Assembly: GCA_006538405.1 (NCBI GenBank) | Contig: BJKQ01000004.1 | Span: 1-64,000, forward strand | Length of the DNA stretch: 64,000 bases | Direction: 5' to 3' | Origin: Hansfordia pulvinata | Lineage: Eukaryota > Ascomycota > Sordariomycetes > Xylariales | In this document: in pieces, positions 42,444-54,277 of the stretch | How positions within the stretch are numbered: the first letter of the stretch is position 1 | How the letters are laid out: every line of letters begins with the position of its first letter | Notes under the pieces: model-generated | The model's database searches: none | What the model saw: only the letters and a program-made list of their open reading frames with translations | Told to the model about the DNA's origin: nothing | Made by a program: the position numbers and the translations under genes

Positions 42444-45400
42444 GGTGGCGGTGATTCTGGGGGAGGATATGTGGTGGGTGAGAAGGGCAATGAAGAGAAA
42501 AGACCTCCAAGGGCACGTCGCGGAGTGACAGGCCTAGATAATGTGGTGAAGGGAGGAGGTGGTGAAGGTCTGACTCTTCGGGACGGGTATCCTGGAGAGT
42601 AGAAGATGAAGAAGAGGAAAAGCCAGAGGATGGGAGGGCGGCGAAAGGGAAAAATTTGTAGTAGGCGGCGGGCCGGGTGGAAGAGGGGTTTGTTGTATCC
42701 AGGGCAGCCGAAGACCAGCCAGCAGGCGAGAGAGGAGGGGGAGGGGACTGGAGGGGCTGTGGCTGGAGGGGACCTTGGCTGGAGCTAAGGTCGCAAAATC
42801 AGGCCAAAGAGGGGCACAGGTACGGCGACTCGTGTACCTCCTTCTCCCTCTTCGGAGTCTGGTAGGCGATTATGGGTGCATTTTCTTCAGGGGACCGGAT
42901 CCGCGGTACGCATGTCCAAAGTACATTCCCGAAGCTATTGGCCAGGTTGGGTTTCTGGGGAGGTAATGTTGGCTTCATGCGTTGCCCGGCCAAGCTCCAG
43001 GCTTTTTTTTTCATAGAGGTCGCCCAGTTTGAACACTCAGCTGGATCCCATGGCAACTAGAATTGGACGCAGATATCTCATCATCCTCATGGACACATTG
43101 TCAATTCACTCCCGGTGGCTGCAGGGGCCAGGGAAAGTTCCCAGAGGAACGTGGGTACCCCGAGGCGAGAGCGGCGAGTAACGGCACCAGAGGCCCGTGA
43201 ACACCGCTTCCATTCATCATGACCTGATTGCCAGCCTGGATGAACGACCAGGATGTCGGCCCTGGCTGTCCCGTCCCCAGATTGGGCACTCACTGCTGGT
43301 AAACACCCATAGTCTTCACTGGACAAGCAAGTCCGGGCTTTCCCGTGCGTTGAGGGCAGCACGGCAGCTCGGGATGCTATGGCAACGTCCATGGATCGGG
43401 CGTGAGATCAGCGCGCGGCTGCAGGCGCAACAAATTGCATTGGATGGCGGGGTGGGCGGGGTCGAGGGGTCGTTCTGCAGGGCTCCAGCTCCCAGAGCCA
43501 TTCACCTGGGCAGTTTTTTCTCGCTGGTGTCGGAGGGGGAGGGGCAATCATGCCGGTACTGTGGAAGTACATTTCTGGCGCAAAGCATGTGGCTAACGCG
43601 CTCTATGAAGCGGTTGCGCTACTTGCGGCCCCTCAAAGCAGTACCTGTTAGAAACTTCTGCACCTGCCGCCACCAGCTCCTGCGAAAACGGGCAATCAAG
43701 AAAAGCATACATCCATGGCCAGAGAAGAGAAGGAAAAAAAATTGAGAAAGACGCCAGATCATCTAGCGGAGTGTCGGGCGGGTCCCAGAAATGGAGCTCA
43801 CAGCTGCGGGCCAATCGCCGTCGCGCGAGCTATTCATATCCAGAGAAACTAGAGCAAGGACGGACGATGCCCCAGCTGGTCCTCAGCGACCTCAGCACGT
43901 CAGGGTCCGAAAGCGGGGGAGACGTGGCAGCCGGCGACGCGCGCAGAATCGCCTCGACAGTCCCGTCTTCGGTCACTGCCGCCCGTCCCCGTCTCCATCC
44001 ACCTTGCTGCGCTGGGGCCTGACCGACAGACGGGGCTTAAGCAGTGCTGTGCTCGTGGGTATCAGCATTCTTACTGTGTGTCTGTCTCTCTGCGGGTGTG
44101 CAGGCGCTCGCAGAGCAATAGAGAATCGAGATACGCGTCGACATTGCACCGAGCACTCATGAATGCACGTGGGGGCTCAAGCCGGACTTGGGACGCTGCG
44201 TTCATGGATGGCACCATCACCCCGCTGATGCTGCCCATATCCCGCGTCCCACCCCGGGCCTCGTCCGTGGGATGGCTGGTGTGGGTGGTATTGATTCAAG
44301 GTACCCAAGCAAGCCGGCTTGCTTGATCCAGGTGCTTCGGCTATCACGCATTGATATATTGTCTGTCGTTCTTGTACGTGTCTACTTGGTACCAGTCTAC
44401 TCGTATATCAGAAGCGCAGCCACACGTCAACAATCGATAGCATGGCGTCTTCGGTCTTGACTCGAGACTTTCAGGTGCGTGATGGAGCAGGTTGTCAGCA
44501 CGGGCGTGTGCAGCATTCCGGCACCGGGTACCAAAAGTCGGAGATACTGGCTCGCAAACTTGTATGTCAGGAAAGACCCGGTCGCACCCCAAAAAACTGT
44601 TGACTGGCAAAACTGGGCCGGCTCGGTTTGTCCGACCCCGATCCGTTCGCAGGTCGGGCCCGAATCGACTCGGGTGTATCTTGCTTGCTCCCAGCGTACA
44701 CGATGAATCTCCTGTGCCGCCCGACCCCGTCCAATTCCGAGAATCATCTGCGGCACGGGCGTCATGTGACGCACGCAATACGGAAACCCAGGCAGTCTTG
44801 CCTTGCGATGCGCTGGCGCTGGCCCTGCACAACTGCCGCTGCCGACCAAGTGTGCTGTCAGATTGGATCCATCAGAAGCCGACGCGCGCATTGGATGCAA
44901 GTCGTCGCTCAGACACCACACGCAGAGATAGTCGAGCGCAGGCTGAGATCAGGATGAATTACATGTAATGCATGGCAATGGGAATCCTGATTTGCATTGG
45001 CGTGTTTCGAACCAACAAGAGCGACTGTCGTTCCATTGACGCCTTCCTCAAACCTTATACTGTGCAAATGGTACAGCTTTCATCCAATGTTCGAGGCAAC
45101 TCGCCAATACATCATGATTGCGCAGTGAATTCCAGCAGTACGCGCATGAGGCAGTCACGCCAGCAGTGAAGCCGCTCCTACCTGCCGCCCGAGGTCAAGG
45201 TCGCCAACCGACCGGCATCGAATGTGAACAGTTCAGGGCTTGCTGGTACAAGATCCAAATTGATCCAATGCGAGGTATCGAATCAATATCTCCCTTACAT
45301 ACCTCACTTCATCCACGGCAACCAATCTTGGGAGATCCGCCTCGTCAGCAGGGATACAGACTGACCATCCAGCTTCATTACGCCACACCACGACTCTCTC

Positions 45401-46144
45401 TCTCCCGCGCCCCGCCGTACGTACATCCCTCTTTGGCCTTGGTTGCAGAAACTTGACTCGCACATGCCCGCTCGCACACATCTGAGCGCGCGGCATGGGA
45501 GCGATCAAGCCGTGAGACAGCTTGGCTAGGTCGGCCCGTCACGAGGCTGCAGCTGCGTTGACATCGCATCTGACGTACATGTAAACGATAGGAACGGCTG
45601 CAACCTTGGAACTGCAGCTGCAGCGGGCATCGGGCATCATGCATCGAAAGCACATCTCCAGCGTCCACGTTTGAAGCCTAGGTACATGCCACTTTCCCAT
45701 GTACATCAGCCGAAAGCTGTTCCTATTGCCTGGTGCTCCAGCCCATTGGCCATGCTCCCTGTCCCTCTCTCCTTCTCTAGTTACAGGCTTACCCCGTGTA
45801 TCGCCACAGGTAATCACCACATGAATACAGCTATGCAGGTTCCAGGGAAGGCGCCCCCATCGAATGCAGTTTCACGTTTCTTCGAGAAGCGCCATCGCCG
45901 TGGTACATCCTTGTGCAGTGGTTGAGCATGTCTGGTTTGCTGGCTCTTCGTATCACCCTCAACTTTGGCTCACCTTGGGCCTTTCTCCTCCGTGTCTGAT
46001 CAAGAATGCCGAAATGGGCATCGTTCTCTCTTAAAGGTTCCCCTGCCATCGAGGTAATCTTTGAGGATTCTGTCGGCCAACGGATGTTGCACTCATCGGA
46101 AACTACACAGCGATACTCACTTGAATAGCGGCCGGCACCACACG
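42444..46144. other. Intergenic region
   Basis: About 3.7 kb without a supported gene. The first 200 bases are the methionine synthase leader and promoter. Many short overlapping open frames occur on both strands, with none showing a domain, signal peptide or consistent splicing. A G-rich, GA-rich segment lies at 42550-42780. Confidence 0.55.
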
Positions 46145-49100
46145 ATGGCCATTTTCTGCTGCTGTCGGGGCCGACGCGCGAAAGCATCCCCCAATGAGCC
46201 CGCCAGCATCGAGCTCCCGGCCCGACCGCCCCCGGCTCAACTACCCAAGTCCCCCGAAGCTGTTTATCCAGAGTACCTCAGTCCGCCTTATTCTTCTCTG
46301 ACGACCCAAGCTGCATCAAGAGTCAAGACGCCTTTGCACCAATCCATCGGTGATCCCTGGAGCCTGCACGTCGAAGATTCCGACAACGAGAAGGATCCAG
46401 CGTCCAGCATCAGAAACTCGAGCTCCAGTACGCTCCAAATCCTTCGGGACAAGCTACTTCGTCGCACCCGCTCCGAGACTTCAGACACCAATCGCCAGTC
46501 CCAGCAGCTTTCAGCCGGGGGTACGAATGAAGAATACGCTCGCCGAGCAGAGCTGAGGCGGTTAAGGCACAAGCGAATCCAAGAGGAGCTCGAGACAGAC
46601 CAAGAGCAAGAGCAAGGTGGCGCGAGTTCCAGCAAATGTGTCTCGCCCCAGAGCAGGTCCCCTTCTTCCCCGGGGCTACCTAAGGGCGGCCCGCGCGACG
46701 CCATCGAATTCTCGGTTCAGGACGCGAACGGGATAGAAAGCCGTGACGCAAAGACGACGCCTACGAAAACAGCTCCTTTGGGTGACCTTCGGGGCCACGG
46801 ACCGTCTTCCGAGGCCAGTTCACCTCTAGCATCGAATTCCCGATTCAATCGATCTCGGAAGAGCTCAGACTCCTTGCCGGTGCCCCCTGTGGCTCCTGGG
46901 TTGAGGCTAGCCCCGTCAACAGGTCACAGAGATTCTTCTTCCATCGACTCGTGGCGTCTGTCTTACAGTGCAGCTCAGCTCGCAAGCATGTTGGACTTCC
47001 ACGATGCCTCAGTTGTCAGTGGAGCACAGGATCGCTCAGATTTAGCGCGCGGCAGTTCCGCAGCGGTGCTATATTCGCTCTATGCTAACAAAGAAGAACC
47101 CAGCCAGGGCCATTCTCGGTCAAGGCGCAACTCCCTGGACCCTTCAGACAGCATTTCGGTTTCCAACAAGAATGCGACGACCACCAAGCCTCCTTCCTGT
47201 GGTGATAAGGGATCTCCTTCGATCCACGAGCTCGAAGGCGACCAAAGCAATGCTCACCTGGAGTTCGACTTGGAGTGCACGGGCGTTTCTACCCCGGGAC
47301 GTTACTCACCTCTTGACGTTTGGTTGAGAAGTCAGGAAGTACACTCCGTGTCTGGAATCTCGAGCCATCGAAACAGCAGCGTCGCTTTGGAGAGGATCCC
47401 GGAGAGCTACATCAAAGAGATCGAAGACACATCAAACGAACCCCGAAGGACTCATGCGGGCCGAAAAAGAGAAGTGCTATCCGGAGCGAGGGGGAGGTTC
47501 CTCCAGGCGCTTGGCCTCAGTCGCGGACATCCAAGGGCAGTTCAGCAAGAGCATCTTGGGACCAGGTTGAAACCCAGAGAAGCCCGGTTTCCCACCCAGA
47601 TGGCCAGCTTGGCGATTTGCCTCCGCCGAGTCCATCGAAATCCCCTTCCTTCTATGGTTTCCCCCGACCTGCGCTGAAGCCATCGGGTCTTAAAAGGGAA
47701 CGAACCGGATCAGGGGGAAGCTTTAGAGAACAGCCGCATGGGTCCAAAGAGTCCATGTATGATTGCACATCAAACAAATGTGAGCACCCAGTCTTTCAGC
47801 ATGCCAAACGGCAGTTCTAACATGCCCAGATGACTCCGCAGCTTCCAATGCGTGCAGCCCGCAGTCCGAGCACAGCTCATACCGAACCGCACCTCACTTT
47901 GCGAGATCCCGCGATGCCCTGACGCCCTTTGCATTCCGCGAAAGCGATCGAGAGCAAACATTGAGCAATCAACACACTTCCAATCGATCAGATACCGGTA
48001 GCTTCAAACGCCTTGAGGCTGAACTCCAGTCTATTGAACAGCGATTTGCGTTATCTCGCTTGTACCGCGAGCCTCGTCCTCCTTTGCTCAGTAAATTCAA
48101 AGAAGATTTTCAACTTCCCGGCGCTTCTGGAACACCCAAGACATCATTCTTCTCAAAGCTACGGTCGCCGCTGTCACGAAAGCCAAAAGATACCAACACA
48201 TCAGAGCAGAATTCTAAACCCAACACTCTCGATGTTCGAAACAATCCTTTGCAACAAGTCTCGCAATTGGTTGCGCAGTCGACGATCCTCTCACAAGCAC
48301 CACCAATCTCCTTCAACCGGGGCTAGAAGCCCCTTACTGCTGAGAATGCATCATGTTCGCAGCAGAACGTCTCGAAGCAGTCAGACTCTCACGGCGATGA
48401 TGAATTTCAGCGAATATTGCGATCCGACGAAAGCGACAGAATCTTGCTCAGCGGTCATCAAGGGCAGAAAGCTGCCAATTCGCACGCTGGCCAGGTTTCA
48501 AGACCTTCACAGCCCCCAGTAACGCTTGCAAGCCGAGACATTCGGCACGAATCGAGGCCAAGTGAGAGTTCGTCCGTGTACAGTCTAAAGAAATCACTCA
48601 GCGACCTATCAGTTTCCAGAAAGCTACGAAACCAACATGACAGAACGGTACCCCTGTATCTTGGGCCCGGTGGCCCTCTCACACACGTGCGCACCGCGCA
48701 GGACAGGCCGGCGCGGCGGACGATGTAGCCACCAGAGATTTTGCGCCGGAGCCCGATCGCCCTGGTCCAGCCGACTTGGCTAATACCGAGAGCGAATCAT
48801 ATGGTGGCAGGGAAACCATACAAAATTCTCAGAGTATCCCTGGGAAGCTGGGCAAGTCCATGAGGGAAAGCTTGGAGAAGATGATCGGAAGCAGAGGCAA
48901 CTCGCCTGAGGCGTCATCGCGGCCCGAGTGGAGTCGACATCTTGAGTTTCCGGAGCTTGAGCTCCTCCCAGAAAGAGCAATTATCCAGGACACCCGTACC
49001 CTGACTTTCCAACCAGGACGCAGCCAAGATGGCTGGTCGAGTAGGAACAAGGGCGGATCTCGGCGTCCAGCGACACCAAACATAGGGGTTGGAGATACCG

Positions 49101-49470
49101 CAACCACGTCACAAAAGCCCACAGCCGATGCTTCTATCACCTTGACTACCCTCCGAGAGCAGTATCGGTAGCCACAGACGTTTTCGACACACCCCAAACA
49201 CACATATCATACGACGACTGTGTACAGCGACGCATGCTCGACGACCAAAATACCACAACGATGGCGACCGCGATCAAGCGGTCCAGATCTACAATAGAGC
49301 CACGCACCTGCCGGGGCTTCAAGGCGAAAGCCAAGTACATGACATGGTGCGGTAAACCGCCCAGACAAACCATACTTCTCCAAAGCACGCATGAGTTCGC
49401 GAAAGAGCTCGAAGAACTTTTAATGGCCGCCAGGTCGCGCGCGATGAGTAGCGGCGAGACGCTCGGATGA
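46145..49470 (+). CDS. Long disordered protein of unknown function, frame-broken
   Basis: The protein begins MAIFCCCRGRR; the Cys triplet followed by basic residues suggests palmitoylation and membrane attachment. The frame is open from 46145 to about 47430 and is Ser/Pro/Arg-rich and probably disordered. It then changes between 47430 and 47545, with a middle part reading best in the third frame (RAEKEKCYPERGGGSSRRL). A clear 62-nt intron at 47780-47841 (GTGAGC, branch TTCTAAC, CGCAG) joins SNK to SSNACSPQSEHSS. An in-frame TAG stands at 48324-48326 in otherwise coding-like sequence, the frame shifts near 48711-48720 and again at an A run (49113-49116), and the C-terminus (KAKYMTWCGKPPRQT, FAKELEELL) ends at TGA 49470. 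The total is about 1,080 residues. Either the sequence is wrong at several bases or the gene is decaying. No known domain. Confidence 0.6.
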
Positions 49471-50129
49471 TGATGAGGGAACTGGGCAGCTTCGCGCATT
49501 ACGCCCCCCATACTCTATTCAAGACGATCTATCGTTTTGTGGGTGAGCATGATGTCACTTGTTCCGCTCGTCGGCAAGCTCGAGTCGTTCACTTGGCATC
49601 CAAGTTCCGTGTCGGGTCTCCATTGACCACGTCTTGCTTGCAGTATCCCCAGCTGTTATCGTAGCTTTTGTGTTGCATTGTGGCGGACCATCGTCTTATG
49701 ATCGGGTGGACAGGACATGGGGGTGCGTCGATTGTGCTTGGAGTGACAGATCCACGGGAACCTTGCCAGGCCCATTGAGAAATATGGCTATGGTCATTTG
49801 CATACATATATATGTCTGTCAGCCCGACACTGTTCGTAGAGAACAGGCTAGCTATCATAGGTTTCGAGGGCGGCTGTGATGGCCGCTCGCATTCTTTCGA
49901 TAACATTTAGTTTATGAGGCTTCATGACTGCTATCACTCTCAGTCTCACGCTTCGCGGCGTGGTTTTCCTAAAACTCGGATTTTGGACATTGTGAGACAA
50001 GAGTAATCGCTTCTGCTATTGCGAGTCACGCGATTGGTACGTTTAAACCGTCGTCTCAAAGAGTATGCCATTGTGTAAAGATCAAAATACCATGCAGGTA
50101 CCCTCCGTGGTTGAAGTCACGCGGCGTGT
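49471..50129. other. Intergenic region between convergent genes
   Basis: Between the 3' ends of the disordered-protein gene and the lipase gene. No coding signal. Confidence 0.6.
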
Positions 50130-50801
50130 CTAGAAATACATCAAATGGTTATTGGGCCACCCTTTACGGAAGCCGTTGATCCAGCTGAACTGGCCGACGC
50201 ACTTCTTGTTGCTCAGGCCGGTGCAGATGTAGGAGGGGAAGTTGGACACGCCGCCCTTGTCGACGGGCGCCTCGAGCCAAAGCTCGACAGGGGTGTGGGC
50301 GTAATTGAAAAGGGGCAGTGGCGGGGCAGGTTGGGGATGGGGTCGTTGACGCTGGTGACGCGGGTCAGCTCGGGGAAGTACTTGAAGAGGCCCTTGACGA
50401 AAGTCTGGTCGCCGACCTTGGGCTGGCCCATGGTGAAGACCTTGATGCCCTTCCTGGCGTCGTCGCTGACGTCGAAGCCGTCGTCGGCGCGCAGGCGGGC
50501 GGCCAGCATGGTGGCGACCGCGCCGCCATGGACAGGCCCGTGATGAGGATGGTGAACTTTTCGTACTCGTGCTGCTTGTGGAGGGCCTGCACGGCGGCCT
50601 TTGCCTGGGCGTAGACCTCCTCGGTGGCTCGGCGGAAGCCCGGGTGGACGCGGGCGTCATCGATGCCGAACTCCTTGGCTTTCGTTGTGCGCACCATGGG
50701 GAGTGCTTGGAGTCTGTGTGCTCCGATGATGTGTCAGCGGTCCGTTCCCTCCGTATCGATCTTTTGTTCCCGTCTTTCTCTTTTCTCTTTCTCTTTCTCT
50801 T

Positions 50802-50854
<53 letters not shown>

Positions 50855-51656
50855 TTCTCTTTCTCTTTCTCTTTCTCTTTCTCTTTCTCTTTCTCTTTCT
50901 CTTTCTCTTTCTCTTTCTTCACATTTTCCCTTCTGTCTCATTCTATCTTGCCTTCCTCCGCTCTCTGTTGGCCTCTTCCGGCTCTCGCGGTATGTCGCCA
51001 GCCAAAAAAAAAAGGGGGGGGGCCGTCTCTAGAACTCACGCGTGGATGTAGTTGCGCTTGCTGACGGCGCCGCGCAGGTTGACGACAATCATCCTCTGCC
51101 TCTCGAGGACCGTGACGAAGCCGCGCTGGTCGACCCAGCTGAACCACGAGCGCTTCTCGCCCAGCAGCTTGGCGTGCACTTTGGGCACGGGGTCGTCGCC
51201 CAGGAACGCGCACTGGCCCTCCCACGCCCGCGGGCACCGCAGGTCGCTGCCCACGTCATCTTCTTGGGCTCCATGCCCGCAAACTGCATCATGAGCTGCC
51301 CGAAGGCGCCCATTTCGTCGTTCATCTCGGGTACTGTTTTGGGGGGGGGGTCCTCGAATCCCACCCGGCGCGACGCGCACGGGTGGTGGGGTTTAAACGT
51401 CAGTCCAACAAGAAAAACAAAACGAGAATACATGTACGTGCAGCGAGAGAAGAGACTCACACTTGAAGTCGTTCTTCTCCTTGTAGTTGTCGTCGTAGAA
51501 CTCGGCCAGCGTGCTGTTGAGCCCCGCGCCCGCCGACACGGCGACCTGGCCGGCGTCGCTCCTCCACGTGTCGTACACATCGCGCCCGAGCGAGAAGCCC
51601 ATGACGCCCGCCCCCGCGACGGCCGCCAGAGGCGCCACGGCTGCCAGTCTGACCAT
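50130..51656 (-). CDS. Secreted class 3 lipase, frame-broken here
   Basis: Exons 51656-51461, 51333-51040 and 50713-50130; introns 127 and 326 nt. The protein begins with a signal-type segment (MVRLAAVAPLAAVAGAGVMGF). Class 3 lipase features: VVNLRGAVSKRNYIHA (strand and oxyanion region), ARVHPGFRRATEEVY, the nucleophile elbow TGLSMGGA, the Asp region VNDPIPNLP, and the C-terminal SWINGFRKGWPNNHLMYF, whose His completes the triad. The elbow has Leu where the family nearly always has His (GHSxG). Three single-base losses break the frame as written: at 51266-51268, 50526-50527 and 50323-50326, all in short C or G runs. With them present the product would be 358 residues and colinear with the family. 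Likely substrate: lipid or other ester outside the cell. Confidence 0.85.
50775..50918. repeat. (CTTTCT)n microsatellite inside a lipase intron
   Basis: About 140 bases of CTTTCT hexamers with occasional CT insertions. It lies within intron 2 of the lipase gene (51039-50714) and explains its unusual 326-nt length. On the coding strand it reads AGAAAG. Confidence 0.85.
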
Positions 51657-52735
51657 GGTGCGTCCAGTGTGCCGGCGTTGCGGCGTTCATCGGTCTGGGC
51701 CGAGGCAGCAGCAGTAGAAGAGAAGGAGGGGGGGAAGGGCCTTCAACGCCCGCGCGGGCGCGGATCCGGGGGCGTGGGAGCCTTAATAATAATAACAAGA
51801 AAAACCGATATCCGGTCTCGTCAGGCCTTCTTCGCCTCCCGGTCTCTGACGAGCGGCATGACAGACCACAGCTGTGTGCAGGAACAATGGGAGCGCCAAG
51901 CGGTGGCGGGGAATCCGCCGATGGGCGCTCGGGTCCCCGGGTGCTGCGCAGGAGGGCCTCATGCTTCTAGAAAATATCAGAGGCGTCGAATCCATCCCGC
52001 CACCACGGGTTTGGGACCGCCTCGGGTGGCGATACCAGACAGACAGGAGAGCGGCCAGTTGCACCGGATGCAGCGCGGCTCAGGTAGCGTGCCGGCGCCG
52101 CCACAATAGGAGGATTCTGGGGGGGGCAATCGTGTGCTTTTTGCAATGGCCCCTCTACCTACATTACCTGGGAGACCATCATACCGAAATACCATCTACC
52201 TACCCTTGCTCACCACTGCCACTGCGAAGCCGGAGAAGAGACCAGCTCACCGAACCGGCGACGGCGAACTGATTCACTATGAAGCCCTTCCCGCTTGCAC
52301 ACGTGATGAGCTGGCGATCAGCAGCAATGCCTGGGGCCCGTTGGCCACATTGAAGCGGAGATGGCCTCTGCTCCGCCTGCTCGGCTCTCGGTGAACATAC
52401 AATTCTCGACTACACCACCGCCGAGGAAGTCGTACCCGGGCGCCCGAACACGCAGAATCGGCGTGCGCGTGCCGGGCCCTGGCGATCATCGTCTCAATGC
52501 GAGTAAGCCGCAAGCGCGGGCCATGTGTGCCTACGATATAGGCCATCGCCAAATGAGGGGAGATATCGGAATTTCTTGCGGCCCCCGCGATGGTGAGCCC
52601 AGTGGAGGGGACGCGGAGGCGCTTGGCGCTGGGCCGTGTCCCCCGATACACTACCGGAGGGCACCGCCGGCTTCCTCCGCCTCGCCAGCGGCGCACCCCG
52701 AGAGGAAACGGTCGACAGCCACGTCCTCACTGGCA

Positions 52736-54182
52736 TACTCGTACTTGGCTCCGGAGCATGCTGCCCACCCTCCCTCCCTGTGCTGATCCGGTCCGTGCAG
52801 AAAGAAACACTCACTCACCCACCAGGGACCGTACGAGTATCCAGCAGACAGCACAGACTTGCAAGAATGGGAGGTCCGTGCCGACGGGGTCAGGTGGCCT
52901 TGTTGGAGCTTACAATTGAGTACGAGTATCCGTACTTAACGGGAGCCTCATCCGGCTGCGGACCGGAGCCAAGTCGACCCGGCCCAGGCGTGAAACCGCC
53001 CGGCGCCGTTGATGTCCGCATGGGCCGGGGTTGTCTGCAACGGCGTCAGTGCCATCCATGTCTCGACACTCGTATCAGACCGCCCGCACGGACGGCCACT
53101 CGGCATTTGCGGAGCGCGGCCGCTCTTACCAACTCGTACGTCTGGTCGCGCACGGCTACGCCGCCTGGCCCTACAAGGGAACCCCCCCCCCCCCCCAAAA
53201 AAAAAAGAGAAGGATGACTTCGTGGGATAGGTGATCCGGAACGCTGCTTTGCGCCGGCATATCCGTTACCCAGACGCCACTCGCAGGCAGGCAGGCAGGC
53301 GGTCGTCCCGAGTCAGTCTTCTTCGGCACGCGACGTCCATGATCGTAGGCATGCCCTGCATTTCAGGGGCCGCACTGCGGATGTTTCCCCATGCATGCGT
53401 CGTGTCTCTGCAGTCGCCCATGTTATGTAGAGACAACCCGCGGTGCTGACAGTGACCGCTTCGAGGCGACGTACGAGTACTGCTGGTCTCAAACTTCACA
53501 TCATAGGTACCACGTACTACATAGGTAGAGACGCGATTGTGCGGGCTGGCAGCCGGCTTGGCCTGACAGCACCTACCTGTGCTCAACGCTCTCTATCAAC
53601 TGGTGCTGACAGATGTAACAGAAGGAGAAGACCGAGGGCGAGCAGAAGGCCGCATGCCCTCTGCGAGTACTCGTAGCTAACGCACGAGGGTGACCACCTC
53701 AATTCAAATTCAGGCAGCAATACAGTAGATACCTACATACGAGTAGGTTATGTATAGGTACTCGTAATAATAGGCAAGCCCCTCGGCCGTCTCGCAAGCA
53801 CGCACGCACTCGCGCGCGCAGAGTAGCGGTCGCTGCTACTCGTATGCCGCGCAACAAAGATCCAAAGAGGAAGCCCTGGCACCAGGGCTTGGCCACAAAT
53901 GGATTAAGAAAGCCCTCGGACAAGGGCTGAGAAGACGTTTTCTTCATGGTGTGCATTAGTGCGGCAAGCCCCGAGGCCTCTCGACCCAGGAATGGCGCTG
54001 GTGCGCTGTACGATACTCCTACGAGCCAGCCGTGCCGTGCGTGATGCTGGCCTTAACAGGTACGAGTGGTGTGAGCGGCGTTCGACTAGCGATACTCGTC
54101 CCCGTGCGCCTGTGAGGTTGATGAATGGTATCTTTCGTAGACTTGCAGAGGGGAGGAAGCGCTCGGCTATCCGTCTCTTGCG

Positions 54183-54277
<95 letters not shown>

